Shown: positions 35,996 through 46,222 of the stretch, piece by piece
How positions within the stretch are numbered: position 1 is the first letter of the stretch
Layout: each line of letters opens with the position of its first letter
Origin: Thraustochytrium sp. TN22
Taxonomy: Eukaryota > Sar > Bigyra > Thraustochytrida > Thraustochytriidae
Length of the DNA stretch: 64,000 nt
Assembly (NCBI GenBank): GCA_013306675.1
Contig: JABLUY010000153.1
Coordinates: 29,371-93,370, forward strand
Direction: 5' to 3'
Program-made: the position numbers and the translations under genes
The notes under the pieces: generated by a model
The model's input: the letters and a program-made list of their open reading frames with translations, nothing else
Databases searched by the model: none
What the model was told of the DNA's origin: nothing

Positions 35996-37783
35996 ATGGC
36001 GCACGACGAGGATGCGGTGCGGGGCGTGGGCGACTGGATGGATGCCGATCTACTTGGCCAGACTGTCGCGGAGATACGTGACTGGAGCGGCGAGATGATG
36101 CTGGCCGTGCGCGCGCGTGCAGAAGAGCTTCAATGTCAGGAGTTCCTCGACTCTGTGGCCGGGCAGCTCCTCTGCGCTTTGAAAAGAGCAGATGGGTTGC
36201 AGGCAAGATTAGATCGGGTTGTTTGGCCGCTTGAGGCGGCTTTCGAGCGACCTGTTTACGATGGCGAGGACGAACACGCGGTGCGGGCATCGGAGTCCAC
36301 GGGCACCGGGTCGGCCCTTCGTAGCTGGTCAATTCAGGTCGTGAATCTGGAGCAGTGGACCTTGGACCCTGGTGTACTCTCTCCGGCGAACCGCGCTGCA
36401 AACACTACCGTCTTGGAGAGCGACACAGAAGGCCCCATCAATCCCGGTTGGAAGGAAGCCCCGCTCCTGAGGATCTTCACAGCGAATGTTGCGCGCTGCT
36501 GCTCGACTGCGCTCGACGTCATCGACAGGGGCTCCTTAGTGCGTTTCATGAGCGAGCATTCCACGATGCTCAACACGCGCCCAGACGGCGTCTGGGTCTC
36601 TCACATCGGCATTCTCGATAGTGAGACGATGTTCGCTGTGCACGAGCACAAATCCGAAGAAGGTGCGTCGCTTCCTGCCGACAGCAGAGAACTGGTCGAT
36701 ACGTGGAACGATAGTTCACAAATCAAGGCGGTTCTCGCCCAAGTCTACGGCTACATGATCATACTCGGCCTGAAGTACGGCGCACTGTCCACCACCAAGC
36801 ACACCTGGTTCTTCCGCCGCGAGGACGCTGGCACTCGCGACTCACCCGATACTCCGACGCTCCAAGTGACCGACGCTTTCGATGGCGCAGTGGAAGGGCC
36901 CAATTCTGCACGCATGGCCTACCTGCTGTTTCTTGTCACTGCGTACAGAGAGCGTGCTATTGGAGGAACTTTCCCCAACAAAAGATCGCGCCTCTTCACC
37001 CACGTCAGAGACCAGTGGACGGGTGCGCATCCGAGGAAAAACTGGACCGTTGGCGCGACGGCAGAAGCCATAGACTTCCTGATGGATGTCAAGACTGCTG
37101 ACACGGGCGCGACGCGGCGCGGTTCTCGCTTCAGCTCTCGGCGCCGCGCCAACGCCAACGCCAACGCCAACGCCAACGGCAGTACTGCGTCTGGCCCTGG
37201 TTCCAACGCGAGGCCTGAGATGCCGGAGCATCTGCTCATGGCGCTCCTGCCGCTGCCCTGGGATGCACGCTACACGCGCGTCAGCAGCAACGAGTTCAGT
37301 GGTGTGGTGCGGCTGTCGCTGGCCGAAGCCGGCAGCGACGAAGGGCTCCCTGCGCTCTTCATCAAGGACGCCATGGTGTCCAAGCGTGACGGCGAGACGA
37401 AGCACGCGATTTCCCTCAACGATGCGGAACTAGATGCCTACCGAGCCCTCCACCGGCTCCAGGGCAGCGCGCTCCCGGTGCTCGTTTTTGGCGGGCCTCT
37501 CCAGGGCTTCCGCCACGTGGTGGTGACTGCGGAGGCAGGCGTTGCCCTGTCGTCCGGTCTGGTCTCGATCACTCCAGAAGTGAAGAGGTCGGCGCTGGCA
37601 GCGCTGGCGGCTGTTCATTCTGGGGGGTTCCTGCATGGCGATGTCGCGCTCCGCAACGTCGTGTGGGACGCCAGCAGGCAGTGCGCGGCTGTCATCGACC
37701 TCGGCAAGGCAACTCGCAGCCGCGACAAAGCGGCGAAGCGGCGCGAGATGGAGGCGCTGCGTACTTGCCTTGAGCGGCAGTGA
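35996..37783 (+). CDS. PD-(D/E)XK nuclease-kinase fusion, CRN/FunK1-like
   Basis: A 595-residue protein from the ATG at 35996. An N-terminal helical region (1-100) precedes a restriction-endonuclease-like fold: RPDGVWVSHIG with Pro196-Asp197, then FAVHEHKSEEG with Glu217-x-Lys219, followed by IKAVLAQVYGYMIILGLKYG and a strand TKHTWFFRRE, the usual order of PD-(D/E)XK domains. A (NA) repeat linker (37150-37180) separates it from a compact kinase-like half ending HSGGFLHGDVALRNVVW (His547-Gly-Asp549...Asn554) and AAVIDLGKA (Asp568). The pairing of such a nuclease with an HGDxxxxN kinase is known from Crinkler-type proteins and fungal FunK1 kinases. No signal peptide is seen. Most motif residues are intact. 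Confidence 0.7.
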   Translation: MAHDEDAVRGVGDWMDADLLGQTVAEIRDWSGEMMLAVRARAEELQCQEFLDSVAGQLLCALKRADGLQARLDRVVWPLEAAFERPVYDGEDEHAVRASESTGTGSALRSWSIQVVNLEQWTLDPGVLSPANRAANTTVLESDTEGPINPGWKEAPLLRIFTANVARCCSTALDVIDRGSLVRFMSEHSTMLNTRPDGVWVSHIGILDSETMFAVHEHKSEEGASLPADSRELVDTWNDSSQIKAVLAQVYGYMIILGLKYGALSTTKHTWFFRREDAGTRDSPDTPTLQVTDAFDGAVEGPNSARMAYLLFLVTAYRERAIGGTFPNKRSRLFTHVRDQWTGAHPRKNWTVGATAEAIDFLMDVKTADTGATRRGSRFSSRRRANANANANANGSTASGPGSNARPEMPEHLLMALLPLPWDARYTRVSSNEFSGVVRLSLAEAGSDEGLPALFIKDAMVSKRDGETKHAISLNDAELDAYRALHRLQGSALPVLVFGGPLQGFRHVVVTAEAGVALSSGLVSITPEVKRSALAALAAVHSGGFLHGDVALRNVVWDASRQCAAVIDLGKATRSRDKAAKRREMEALRTCLERQ

Positions 37784-37948
37784 CGGCAGTGGTGGGCTGC
37801 CCAGTGGCAGGCAGTGATGATGATGATGATGATGATGATGGAAAAATCAAAAGAAAGATTGTTTTGGATATTATGGCGTGCGCTTGCGCTGCTGCCTACC
37901 GAACTAGCCTAAGTTAGGGTGAGTGAGTTGCGTCGCTGCGTCGCGTCG
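37784..37948. repeat. 3' spacer with (ATG)n run
   Basis: Eight GAT/ATG units in tandem at about 37815-37840 directly after the nuclease-kinase gene, followed by an AT-richer 3' UTR-like stretch. Confidence 0.8.
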
Positions 37949-38898
37949 TTAGAAGACGAGGGTGCTGTTGACCTTCATGTCGCGCAGGTACTGGTCCTCG
38001 AGGTACATGCAGTTGCCATCGGAGCTCTCCTTGCGCAGGTACATGAGGAACTCGTACTCAAAGTACATGTCGCCGAGGTCCCGCGTCTGGTAGGCAGTCT
38101 CGTGGTAGAGGGTGTTGGGGAGGATGAACTCATAGCTGCCGTCCGCGAGCTTGGCATTGAGCGGGCGCGTGGTGGTGGCAGTAACGAAGAGCTGTGCCAT
38201 GAGCTCGTCGAGCGTGAGGCAGCCAGCGGGCACGCCGGTGAAGTCCTGCGAGTCGTAGGAGAGCTCGGTCATGGCGACGTTGATGCGCGTCTGATCGGAC
38301 TCCACCTGGTAGGTAAAGTTGGCGATGTCGTAGAGCCAGAAGATGACGTCGTTGCGCGGCAGCACCTGGTAGTCGTGGTTGCGCTGCACGACGATGTGGC
38401 GCGTCGGGTCGACGAGGTTGTTGAAGAAGAAGTGCAGTAGCCCGGGTCAAGGATCTCGTCGCGGCTGATGCGGCCGCTGATGTCGAAGGTGCAGTACGGC
38501 GTGCCGTCGCTGCGGTAGTTGGTAATGGCAGGCGCGACGGTCTCGCCGACGGCCATGATGGCGTCGCTGCAGTCGAGACGGAGGTCGGGGTTGCGGTGAA
38601 AGACGTCGAAGGTGAAGTCAAGCACCGTGCGCTCCAGGTGGATGTAGTAGGCGGCCTCGTAGGTCTTGTTCTGGAAGACGGTCGGGTAGCGGATGTAGTA
38701 CCCGGCAATGTCAGTCTCCAGGTAGGCAAAATTCCACATGTAGACGTTGCAGGTGGCGGTATCGCCCGGGTTATCGCAGATGGGGTCCTGGGCCTCGCGC
38801 GTGAGCATGTAGGACGCGTCAGCAGTGCCGAGGAAGCCAAGAGCGATGCCAAGGACAAGGGCGGCGGCGGTCTGAGCGGTGCTGCGATGGCGCGTCAT
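37949..38898 (-). CDS. Secreted/ectodomain protein of unknown family, copy 1 (frame change)
   Basis: An N-terminal signal peptide (TAAALVLGIALGFLGTADAS) leads a protein rich in aromatic residues (YMWNFAYLETDIAGYYIRYP, TFDVFHRNPDLRLDCSDAI, CTFDISGRISRDEI). Near 38441-38446 (CCCGGG) the coding sense moves by one base to a second frame (LLHFFFNNLVDP, YQVLPRNDVIFWLYDIANFT, ending NSTLVF), which aligns with the paralogue at 38976 across the break. One base appears to be missing; no GT-AG pair explains it. It may be a real frameshift (pseudogene), programmed shifting, or an assembly error in a short homopolymer. About 315 residues if joined. Function unknown; likely secreted. Confidence 0.6.
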
Positions 38899-38975
38899 GG
38901 CTTCAGCAGGATGCGTCGCCGTCGCCGTCGCCGGGGGCGTGCTGGTTTCTACTTACTTACTTACTTACTTACGTT
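38899..38975. repeat. TACT tandem repeat between paralogues
   Basis: Five copies of ACTT at about 38952-38971 inside the short spacer between the two related genes, next to a CGCCGTCGC triplet run. Confidence 0.8.
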
Positions 38976-39917
38976 TTATTTCGTACAGCTATGTCTAGAC
39001 GGGCGGCAGATGCGCGATGCGCGCCTTGGCGCGGGTGGACGCAGCGCGGCGGCTGCTGCTGCTGCTAGCGCCGCTGGCGACGCCACGACGCCGAGCAGCA
39101 AAGGCAGCGCCGGCGCAGCCCATGATGCCCACAGCTCCCAGCGTACCGATGACAATGCCAGCACCCGCCGAGAGCTTGGTGCTGCCCTTGGCCGTGCCAT
39201 CTGCAATGGCGGTTGGCGCGTTGGTGGGGCCTGCAACAGGAGGGTCAGTGGCGGTGCCTTCTCCATCGTCCACCGTCGGGGCACTCGTGGCGGTCGGCAC
39301 CTCGAAGGACTCCGTGATGATGCTGGCCGTGCCGGAGAGCTGGATGTACTGGATGGAAATCTTGGTGTCATCGCCAGCCTCCTGCAGCAGGCGGGCCGGC
39401 GCGTTAGGTCGGCGCGCGTGGCAACAGTCTCGGACGAGAGGTCGTACAGGTAGAAGATGGTGTCCGGCTGGGGCAAGACCTGGTAACCGTAGTCCCTCTT
39501 GACGTAGATGCGCTGGCCGCTCCCCACGAGCTCCTTGAAAAGGAAGTAGATGCGCTGCGGCGCCGCGATGACGTCCCGCGGAAACTTCTCGTTGATGTTG
39601 AAGAAGCAGTAGCGCTCGTCATTCCGAGTGCCACGCAGCAGCACCGCCGACATGCTCGCGGTGTAGCCGTCAATCCAGACGATGGACTGGGAGCAGTCGA
39701 ACGGCGTGCTGCGAGACGAGGGGAAAACCTCGAAGGTGTAGAAAAGACTGGCGGCATCCTCCAGCCCGATCTGCAAGGCTGCCCGCGGAGGCGGAGCTGT
39801 CTCGAGACGGTAGCGCGGCGGCGTTGACGCCGCGCAACGGGCCGGCCGCCAAGCCGCACGAGCCCGCAAGCGTGGGCTGACGCAGGCTGACTCGGACTGG
39901 TGCGTGCCAGTCATCAT
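38976..39917 (-). CDS. Type I membrane ectodomain protein of unknown family, copy 2 (frame change)
   Basis: Paralogue of copy 1: FYTFEVFPSSRSTPFDCSQS, YCFFNINEKFPRDVI, YGYQVLPQPDTIFYLYDLSS. Near 39405-39410 the sense moves by one base into a frame giving LLQEAGDDTKISIQYIQLSG, a Thr/Pro stalk, a transmembrane helix (AGIVIGTLGAVGIMGCAGAAF) and an Arg/Ser-rich tail that stops at 38995. A 44-base intron (GTTGCC...CTGCAG, with a CTAAC branch-like site) could also explain the change, though its donor is weak. The sequence before about residue 50 is unlike copy 1, and CCTTGCAG just before ATCGGGCTGGAG looks like an acceptor, so the real first exon may be further upstream. Confidence 0.55.
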   Translation of the reverse strand: MMTGTHQSESACVSPRLRARAAWRPARCAASTPPRYRLETAPPPRAALQIGLEDAASLFYTFEVFPSSRSTPFDCSQSIVWIDGYTASMSAVLLRGTRNDERYCFFNINEKFPRDVIAAPQRIYFLFKELVGSGQRIYVKRDYGYQVLPQPDTIFYLYDLSSETVATRADLTRRPACCRRLAMTPRFPSSTSSSPARPASSRSPSRCRPPRVPRRWTMEKAPPLTLLLQAPPTRQPPLQMARPRAAPSSRRVLALSSVRWELWASWAAPALPLLLGVVASPAALAAAAAAALRPPAPRRASRICRPSRHSCTK

Positions 39918-42454
39918 CACAGGCTCAGGTTGAGTCCGAGTCCGAGTCCGAATCGAGTCGAGAGCACACGTGAGAATTGACCAACGGTTGCCAACTGCCT
40001 GGGATGAGAGAGAGCCTGAGCCTGAGCTGAGCGGCCTTTCAGTTCACTGTCAGTCCGAGTCAAGCCTTGACTGAGCTGCCTGGCAGAGGTGTCTTTTAGA
40101 CAACTTGGGCCCGGCAGCGGAGGCCGGATGGGGCCACCTGGCCATGTCCGGCCAACCGCATCCATCTTGCAGGGGACCGCCTGAGTCTCTTCGCTGGGCC
40201 CGAGGAGTCGGGCCACGGCCAGAACACCCAGGAGCCGAGGCCTCAACTCGTCAAGGGGAAAGGAAAAAGAAGCGATGATACAACGCAAGCGCCATGCGCA
40301 CGGCCCCCCAGGTCCGTGGTTCTTTACAGGATTCCTCGGCGAGTTCACCTTCGCATCGCTGCCATCGTGCTTGCCGACGTTGCCATCGCAATACGATGCC
40401 TTGGGCCCCAGCAAGCGGCCTCGAGACTTGCTCTCGTTCAGTGCGGCCGGTCTCATCGCAGCGCAGCGCAGCGGTAGCGCCGCCCCACGTCCCGGCGGTC
40501 TCGAGTCTTTCCCCCGTTCTTCCCGCACCCACGTCCCGTTCGCTCCCCTGCTTGCAAGGCAGCATGAGCGAAGCGACGACAAGCAGGCAGCAGCATCACG
40601 CCCGAGGCCGGCGCCTCACTGTCAGCGCAGCGCAGCTCAGCTCAGCTCAGCTCAGCTCAACGCCGCGCAGCGTCGCGCACTCCGGAGCTGCTGCGGTCCC
40701 GGTCCCCCCTCTCCTCCTGCCGCGCCCGACGTTTCCGACACGGGCGGTCAATTCGCGTGCCCAAGGCCAGGCGGACAGCGCGGCGTCGCGCACGTGCGGC
40801 TCTGGTGGTCAGCGCGGCGCCCTCGCTCTGGCCCGGCTCGAGCTTCGAGGCTGCTCGCGGCCCGCGCGCTCGGGCAGCCTCCCCCTTCTGCAGAGGCGGG
40901 CGGGACGCGCGTCCCAGCCGCCGCCGCTGCTCTTGCTCGCTTGCCTGCTTGCTTGAGTGCTTGATTTCGTGCTTGTATTGCGTGCCAGCCAGGATGGAAA
41001 AAGCGAGCCGCGCCGCGGCGGGCGGCGTCCCTCAGCTGCAAGGAGGCGCGGGAGTGCGGCAGGAAACGATCAAAGCTCGCGAGACTTCTTCGCTCGGTCG
41101 CTGGCAGAATCAACTCGAGGCGAGGCGCGGCGAGGCGTCCATCAGCCAGGCAGGGGCGAAAAGGCCGCGCCGTCAGGTCGGCAGGCGGGGCCGGCAGAAC
41201 GGCAACTCGCAGCGCTGGGAGGGGGGGCCGGTCGGAGGCAGGAGTCGGCGTCAGAGGGCTGACAGTGCTGCGCTACTACGCCGCGCTCGGAGCGGGCGGA
41301 GAAGAGGGTGGTGCGACTCGTGCATGAGCTAGCCTGCCTACCTTTTTTGCCTGTGCGTGCGTGCGTGCGTGCGTGCGTAGCGTGGCGAAGCGTGGCGCGG
41401 ACTGCGCGCACGGTGGTGCAGTGACGCGAGGGGAGGGACAAGAAAGGTGAGAGTGGCAGAAACAGATTCCAGAGGGGCGCCTCGTACGAGCCGGGCCGGG
41501 AGGGCTTGCTTGCGAACGCGGAGGAAGGAGGGCCGCGCCGTGCGACAAAGCCAAGGAGCTGTGAGCGTCCACGTTGCACGGTCGGGATCGTTGCGAGACA
41601 GACCAGAGCTGGGCACCCACGCACCATACTGCGCGCTGGCGACAGATAGGTAGCGCACTCCTCCAAAAAGCGAAGCGTCCAAGGAACAAGACCAGGCAAG
41701 GCAAGGGGGCGGAGGGCCTGAACAGAGGTAGGGAGGCCGAAGCCACGGTCCTGAGATTGCCACCGAGCCGATCGCTGGCGTGCCGCGCGAGCCAGGGCCC
41801 GAGGGTCATCAGACCCCTGACGCCAGCTCTTCGGCCGGCTCTGTCAGTGCTGCGTGCGGTCTGGCTGGCTGGCTGCCTGGCTGACAGCCAGCTCCCGCTC
41901 GTCAGGTGCGCAATCCCTCGCTCGCTTGCTCGCTCGCTCGCCCGCCCGCAAGCACGCGCACGCACCCACGCAAGCACGCACATTTGAGCATTAGGGGCCA
42001 AGTACACCAGCGCATAACAAGACCGCAACAACTGGCACACGCTTGTGGAGACGGACCTTCTGCAATTCGTGCCTCGACCCTCCACCCCGCCCCGCCCCGC
42101 CCCGCCCCAGCAGCAATAGCAGCGGCAACGCAGCAGCTCGGCATCGACAACAACAGTAGCCTGCAGCAGGACCTGTAGCAGCCGCAGTAGCGCCAAGAGC
42201 AGAACGGGCCGTCAAGGGCCTCCGCCTCGGCGGTGATTGTGCCTACGTGCGAGCGTCCGGGGCGACGCTCGCCTTGTCGTGCCAGCGCCGGACGGAGTGC
42301 AGGCAGTCAGGAGACCCGCTTGCCGGGCAGGGCTCGCGTGGTGTAGTGCAACGCGGCACGGCACGGCACGGCACAGCACAGCGCAGCGCAGCGCTGCGTT
42401 GCGTTGCGTTGCGTTGTGTTGCGTAGGGAGCTGCTCGGCGAGGAGGAGGCCATC
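39918..42454. other. 2.5 kb stretch without a supported gene, rich in simple repeats
   Basis: Frames on both strands are Arg/Ser/Ala-rich, overlap each other and show no domain. Simple repeats are frequent: AGCTC pentamers (40631-40660), TGCG tetramers (41356-41378), GCTC/CCGC runs (41920-41950), CGCCC pentamers (42090-42112), GGCAC pentamers (42353-42375) and GCGTT pentamers (42393-42422). The right end is the leader of the next gene. Confidence 0.5.
42340..42425. repeat. Consecutive pentanucleotide tracts (GGCAC, GCGCA, GCGTT)
   Basis: Three different pentamer tracts abut each other just upstream of the start codon at 42455: GGCAC x4-5, GCGCA/GCACA x4, then GCGTT x5. They differ mostly by one base, as if one array mutated into the next. 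Confidence 0.8.
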
Positions 42455-45388
42455 ATGGACATGAGCGAGCCCATGGACGGCCTTTGCAGCAACAGTGGCG
42501 CTGGCAGCAGCAGCAGCAGCAGCGCCGCCGGCGCCGGCGCCGGCGTGGGCACCAAGGACGGCGACGGGTCGCTGCCCAAGCTTGAGTTCCACAGCAACAT
42601 CCAGTGGGCCCAGGCATACCAGCGCAACAACAAGGCAAATGGGCAGAAGAACCTGAGATGCTTCCCGAACCACTGCCAGGGACTGGGCCATCAGCGAGGG
42701 TTTTGCGGCCACAGCATCGTGATCAACTTCTACTATTTGCCGCAGTCCGTGCAGGGCCAGCTGTACAGCTTCGCGCACTTTTGCATCGCGGACTGCGAGC
42801 TCAACAGCCCAGCGGCCGCAGCGGCCAAGGGCGTCTCTAGGGAGCGTTTTGGCCCGGGCGACGTGCTGTCCGTGGAGCAGGTGAGGTCCAAGGTGCGCCA
42901 AGCCGATGAGCCGCTGCTCGAGTACATTGAGGGTCTTGAGTTGCAAGACCGCCGCGTGGATGGGGACGGCAGCGTGCGCGTGAATTTCGAGTTCAACCGC
43001 AACCTCAAGGGTTGGCACTACGGCTTCCTCGGCAGCAAGCTCACCCGCAACGTGTACCACAACTTTCGCGCCTACGTGCTGGAGCTCGTGCCGGCGAGCG
43101 CAAAGCGCCCGGAGCACTACCGGGTGCTGGCCTCGGTGACTTCGCCAAAGTGGAAGCTCTTTTGCCGCCGCCGCAACCGCTCCGGCGTGCTTCCGCCCAA
43201 GATGGAGAACGGCGTGCCGACCAAGCTGCAGAACGCGCAACAGACGCGCTTGCCCATGCACAGCAGCCCGCCCGTGCCGCCGCGCCGCCTCAAGAAGCGC
43301 CGCGAGTCGGACTCGGTGCGCCAGTCGCAGCAGGCGCCCCACATGCAGCAGTCCCTGCACATGGACGGAGCACTGCCGCCTCCTCCGCGCCGGACGGCCC
43401 CACTGCTCGCGGCGAGCAAGTACGGGGGCGACGCGGGCTCCGACATGTACGCGGGTGGCACTGAGACGCTTGGCACGCGCCACATCTCGCAGCACCCGTA
43501 CGTGCAGTACGGGCAGCAGCAGCAGCAGCAGCAGCAGAGTGCATACGAGCGCTACGGGAGCGCCGGCGTGCATGCGCACCATCATCCGCACCACCACCGC
43601 CAGCAGCAGGGCCCGCCGCCGCCGCCGGTGGACGAATACGACGTGTTGCGCTCGCCGACGCGGCTGGGCCAGGACGTGCACCAGCAGCATGGTGGCGGCT
43701 GGACCGACGGGTCGCACCCGTATGGCCATGCGCATCATAGCACAGCGCCGTACTCGAACATGAAGCACTACGTGCGGCGCCTCGCGTCGCAGGAGCGCCT
43801 GCACATGTCGGGCCGGCCCGGCGTGAGCAAGAAGCGCACCAACTCGGGTGATCCGGACGCGTACGATCACCAGAGCCACGCCGGCCGCCACATGCACCTC
43901 GCCGCGGCGCAGCAGCAGCAGCAGCAGCAGCAGTCCTCGCAGGTGCAGAACTGGGCGTCGTGCTTTGCGGACTCGAACAACCTGGCGCGCTCGCAGTCCA
44001 TCCCGCAGCTTGAGCTGTACAAGCCGAGCGCAGCTGCCGCCGCTGCGGCCGGCAAGGCTGCCAGTAGCGGCGCCAACCGGCTCAGCGATCCGCGGCAGAT
44101 CTGCTTGCACGAGCTCCTGCGCATGGTGAACTTTTCGCTGAAAAACGCCGAGCCGCACGCCTCGCTGTCGCTGCGCGACCACGGCGACTTCCAGCACTTT
44201 AGCGCCACGGCAGTCGACCTGATGCGGCACTGGCTGGCGGTCCCGGCCGACAAGCTGCGCCTGCCGTGCAGCGGGCCGGGCCTGCGCCGCTCGCGCCCCC
44301 GCTCGCGCTCCGCTGACGTGCCCTGCGACGAGTACACGCTCGACGAGACGGGCTTTAGCAAGTTCCTCGTCGACGACGGCCGCTTCGGCGACCGACTCCT
44401 GCAGTTCGCGCGCGAGCACCCGCTCGAGCAGCGCCAGCGTGACCCTTACGGCACGGTCGCCTTTATGCTCAACATGCTCAAGGCGTACCAGAACGTCTTT
44501 CTCGGCCACGCCTCGCAGCCCGAGGCTGACTTCCTCGCCTTTAGTTCGCGCGCCGCCAACCCTGCGGGCAGCACCAGCTCCAGCAGCTCCAGCTCCAGCA
44601 GCTCGCATCGTGCGGGCAGCCAGGCCCTGGCGGCGGCCGCTGCCGCCTCGGCCTCGACCACGCTCGAGGAGAAGAGCTCGGACGAGCCGCTCGGCAGCCT
44701 GTACCCGGTCATGTCCACGCTGAGCCTGCGCGCCGGCCTCGACAGTCTGCTGGAGGCGGACCGCGCCTCGCCGCGCGGCCACTACGGCGCGCACTCGCGG
44801 CCCGGGTCCTCGAGCTCCAGCAGCGGCGCCGCCACCTCGCGCACGCCGGCGTCCATGGGCGAGTCGGGCGCCACCGGCGGCGCCAAGGACGACCTGGAGC
44901 GCTTCACGCAGGACCTCGAGCCCCTCGCGACCGGTGACACGGACGACCTCACGCTGCGCGCCACCAAGTCCTGGAAGACGCTCTCCACGGCCAAGCTGAC
45001 CCACAAGCTCTCGCAGAACTTCTCTGCCTCGCTCTACGGCACCAAGGGCTCGCAGCACTCGCTGCTCAACGCAGCGTCCTTCCTGCGTCCCATGCACCGC
45101 AACGCCTCCATCTTCTCCTTCGCCAATTTGCCCTCGGCGCTCAACGTGCTGGGCGTGGAGAACCTCGGCGGAGCCAACAACGCCTCGTCGCTCGGGGTCA
45201 CCTCGCCCACCGCTGCGACCATCGCCGCGCGCGCCTCCGCCGCGCGCTCCTCGCGCAGGGCCGACCACGGCGCCCGCAAGTCTCGCCAGGCTGCCGACGC
45301 CTCCATGCAGGAGCTCGACGATTTCCTCAAGAAGGAGTGCGGCGTCCAGGAGGTTGAGGAGGTCGACGTCCCCTCCGTCGCAGTCTGA
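42455..45388 (+). CDS. Large low-complexity protein with conserved N-terminal domain (possible regulator)
   Basis: A 977-residue protein from the ATG at 42455 (MDMSEPMDGLC). Residues about 50-240 form the only globular-looking part: LEFHSNIQWAQAYQRNN, RCFPNHCQGLGHQRGFCGHS (a Cys/His-rich cluster), VRVNFEFNRNLKGWHYGFLG, NVYHNFRAYVLELVP and SPKWKLFCRRRNRSG. The arrangement of strands ending in a basic patch recalls beta-sandwich DNA-binding domains, but I cannot name it. Long Gln, His, Ser and Ala runs fill 280-560 and 700-780, typical of transcriptional regulators. A helical segment near 550-600 (QICLHELLRMVNFSLKNAEP) and a conserved-looking C-terminus (KTLSTAKLTHKLSQNFSASL) follow. Function is inferred only. 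Confidence 0.6.
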   Translation: MDMSEPMDGLCSNSGAGSSSSSSAAGAGAGVGTKDGDGSLPKLEFHSNIQWAQAYQRNNKANGQKNLRCFPNHCQGLGHQRGFCGHSIVINFYYLPQSVQGQLYSFAHFCIADCELNSPAAAAAKGVSRERFGPGDVLSVEQVRSKVRQADEPLLEYIEGLELQDRRVDGDGSVRVNFEFNRNLKGWHYGFLGSKLTRNVYHNFRAYVLELVPASAKRPEHYRVLASVTSPKWKLFCRRRNRSGVLPPKMENGVPTKLQNAQQTRLPMHSSPPVPPRRLKKRRESDSVRQSQQAPHMQQSLHMDGALPPPPRRTAPLLAASKYGGDAGSDMYAGGTETLGTRHISQHPYVQYGQQQQQQQQSAYERYGSAGVHAHHHPHHHRQQQGPPPPPVDEYDVLRSPTRLGQDVHQQHGGGWTDGSHPYGHAHHSTAPYSNMKHYVRRLASQERLHMSGRPGVSKKRTNSGDPDAYDHQSHAGRHMHLAAAQQQQQQQQSSQVQNWASCFADSNNLARSQSIPQLELYKPSAAAAAAAGKAASSGANRLSDPRQICLHELLRMVNFSLKNAEPHASLSLRDHGDFQHFSATAVDLMRHWLAVPADKLRLPCSGPGLRRSRPRSRSADVPCDEYTLDETGFSKFLVDDGRFGDRLLQFAREHPLEQRQRDPYGTVAFMLNMLKAYQNVFLGHASQPEADFLAFSSRAANPAGSTSSSSSSSSSSHRAGSQALAAAAAASASTTLEEKSSDEPLGSLYPVMSTLSLRAGLDSLLEADRASPRGHYGAHSRPGSSSSSSGAATSRTPASMGESGATGGAKDDLERFTQDLEPLATGDTDDLTLRATKSWKTLSTAKLTHKLSQNFSASLYGTKGSQHSLLNAASFLRPMHRNASIFSFANLPSALNVLGVENLGGANNASSLGVTSPTAATIAARASAARSSRRADHGARKSRQAADASMQELDDFLKKECGVQEVEEVDVPSVAV

Positions 45389-46186
45389 GGCTCGACCCAC
45401 CATGCGCGCGCGATACGCGACCACGCACGTACATACCCACCAACCCACCGATCTGACAGTGATTGAAAGAAGAACACCGGCGCGCGTCCCAATCCCGACG
45501 CCTCGGATGAAAATGAAGCATGACAGTACTCTTTTCGCCCTCTTTCTCAAAACTTATCCTCCGTGATCAGATGCGGTCAGTCAGCAGCTCCTCTCCCGAT
45601 CAGGCAGACCGTCGTTGCCCTGCCCACACGCCCGGCCAACTCGTGAAATGCCGCCATCCATCCGTCATCAACATTTGAAGACCTAAACGCTCGCCGTCGA
45701 GGACTCTCCCAAGCTCGCTCCGAACCATGACCACCGTGAGCGGGACGAGACGCGCGACCGACTCCGTCCTGTACTAGCTCTCGGCAGTGTACTAGCGCGT
45801 GCACACCAGTCGCTTCCGCTCAGTGGCCCCTCCCCCCCGCTCCTCTGCCCCCGCAGCCTCCTCCCGCGCCCCCTCCGCATCGCTCTCCGGCCCGCAGCCC
45901 TTATTTCCCCGTGCTGAAGCCACGCAAAGACGGCCAGGGGCGCCACACCGCAGTTGGAGAAACCGAAGACGCCGCCGGGGGGGAGCGCGGAAGAAGAATG
46001 CAGTGGGGGAGGGGGCCGCAGACCGCCCGCAGCGAGCCCGCAGACGCCCGCAGCGCGGAAGAGGGCGCGAGCGGCGCAAGCCAAGCCACGCGCGCGCTGC
46101 GCGCAAGACCCCTCGCGCGCTCGCGGCGGCAGCGGAGGCGGCGCGCGCGGCGGCGGCGGCGGCGGCGGGCAGCGCGCCCGCGGGCA

Positions 46187-46222
<36 letters not shown>

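Noticed and set aside
39917-42196. Several 100-300 codon frames on both strands
   Set aside because: They overlap each other, are Arg/Ser/Ala-rich and pass through simple repeats; nothing supports translation.
42212-45550. A minus-strand frame of over 1100 codons opposite the regulator-like gene
   Set aside because: It is the exact antisense of the plus-strand gene. Its Arg/His/Leu/Val-rich product mirrors the CAG/GCG composition, and it has no domain.
46188-46222. Regular short repeats that might suggest a CRISPR array
   Set aside because: They are uninterrupted tetranucleotide microsatellites without spacers, and the genome is eukaryotic.
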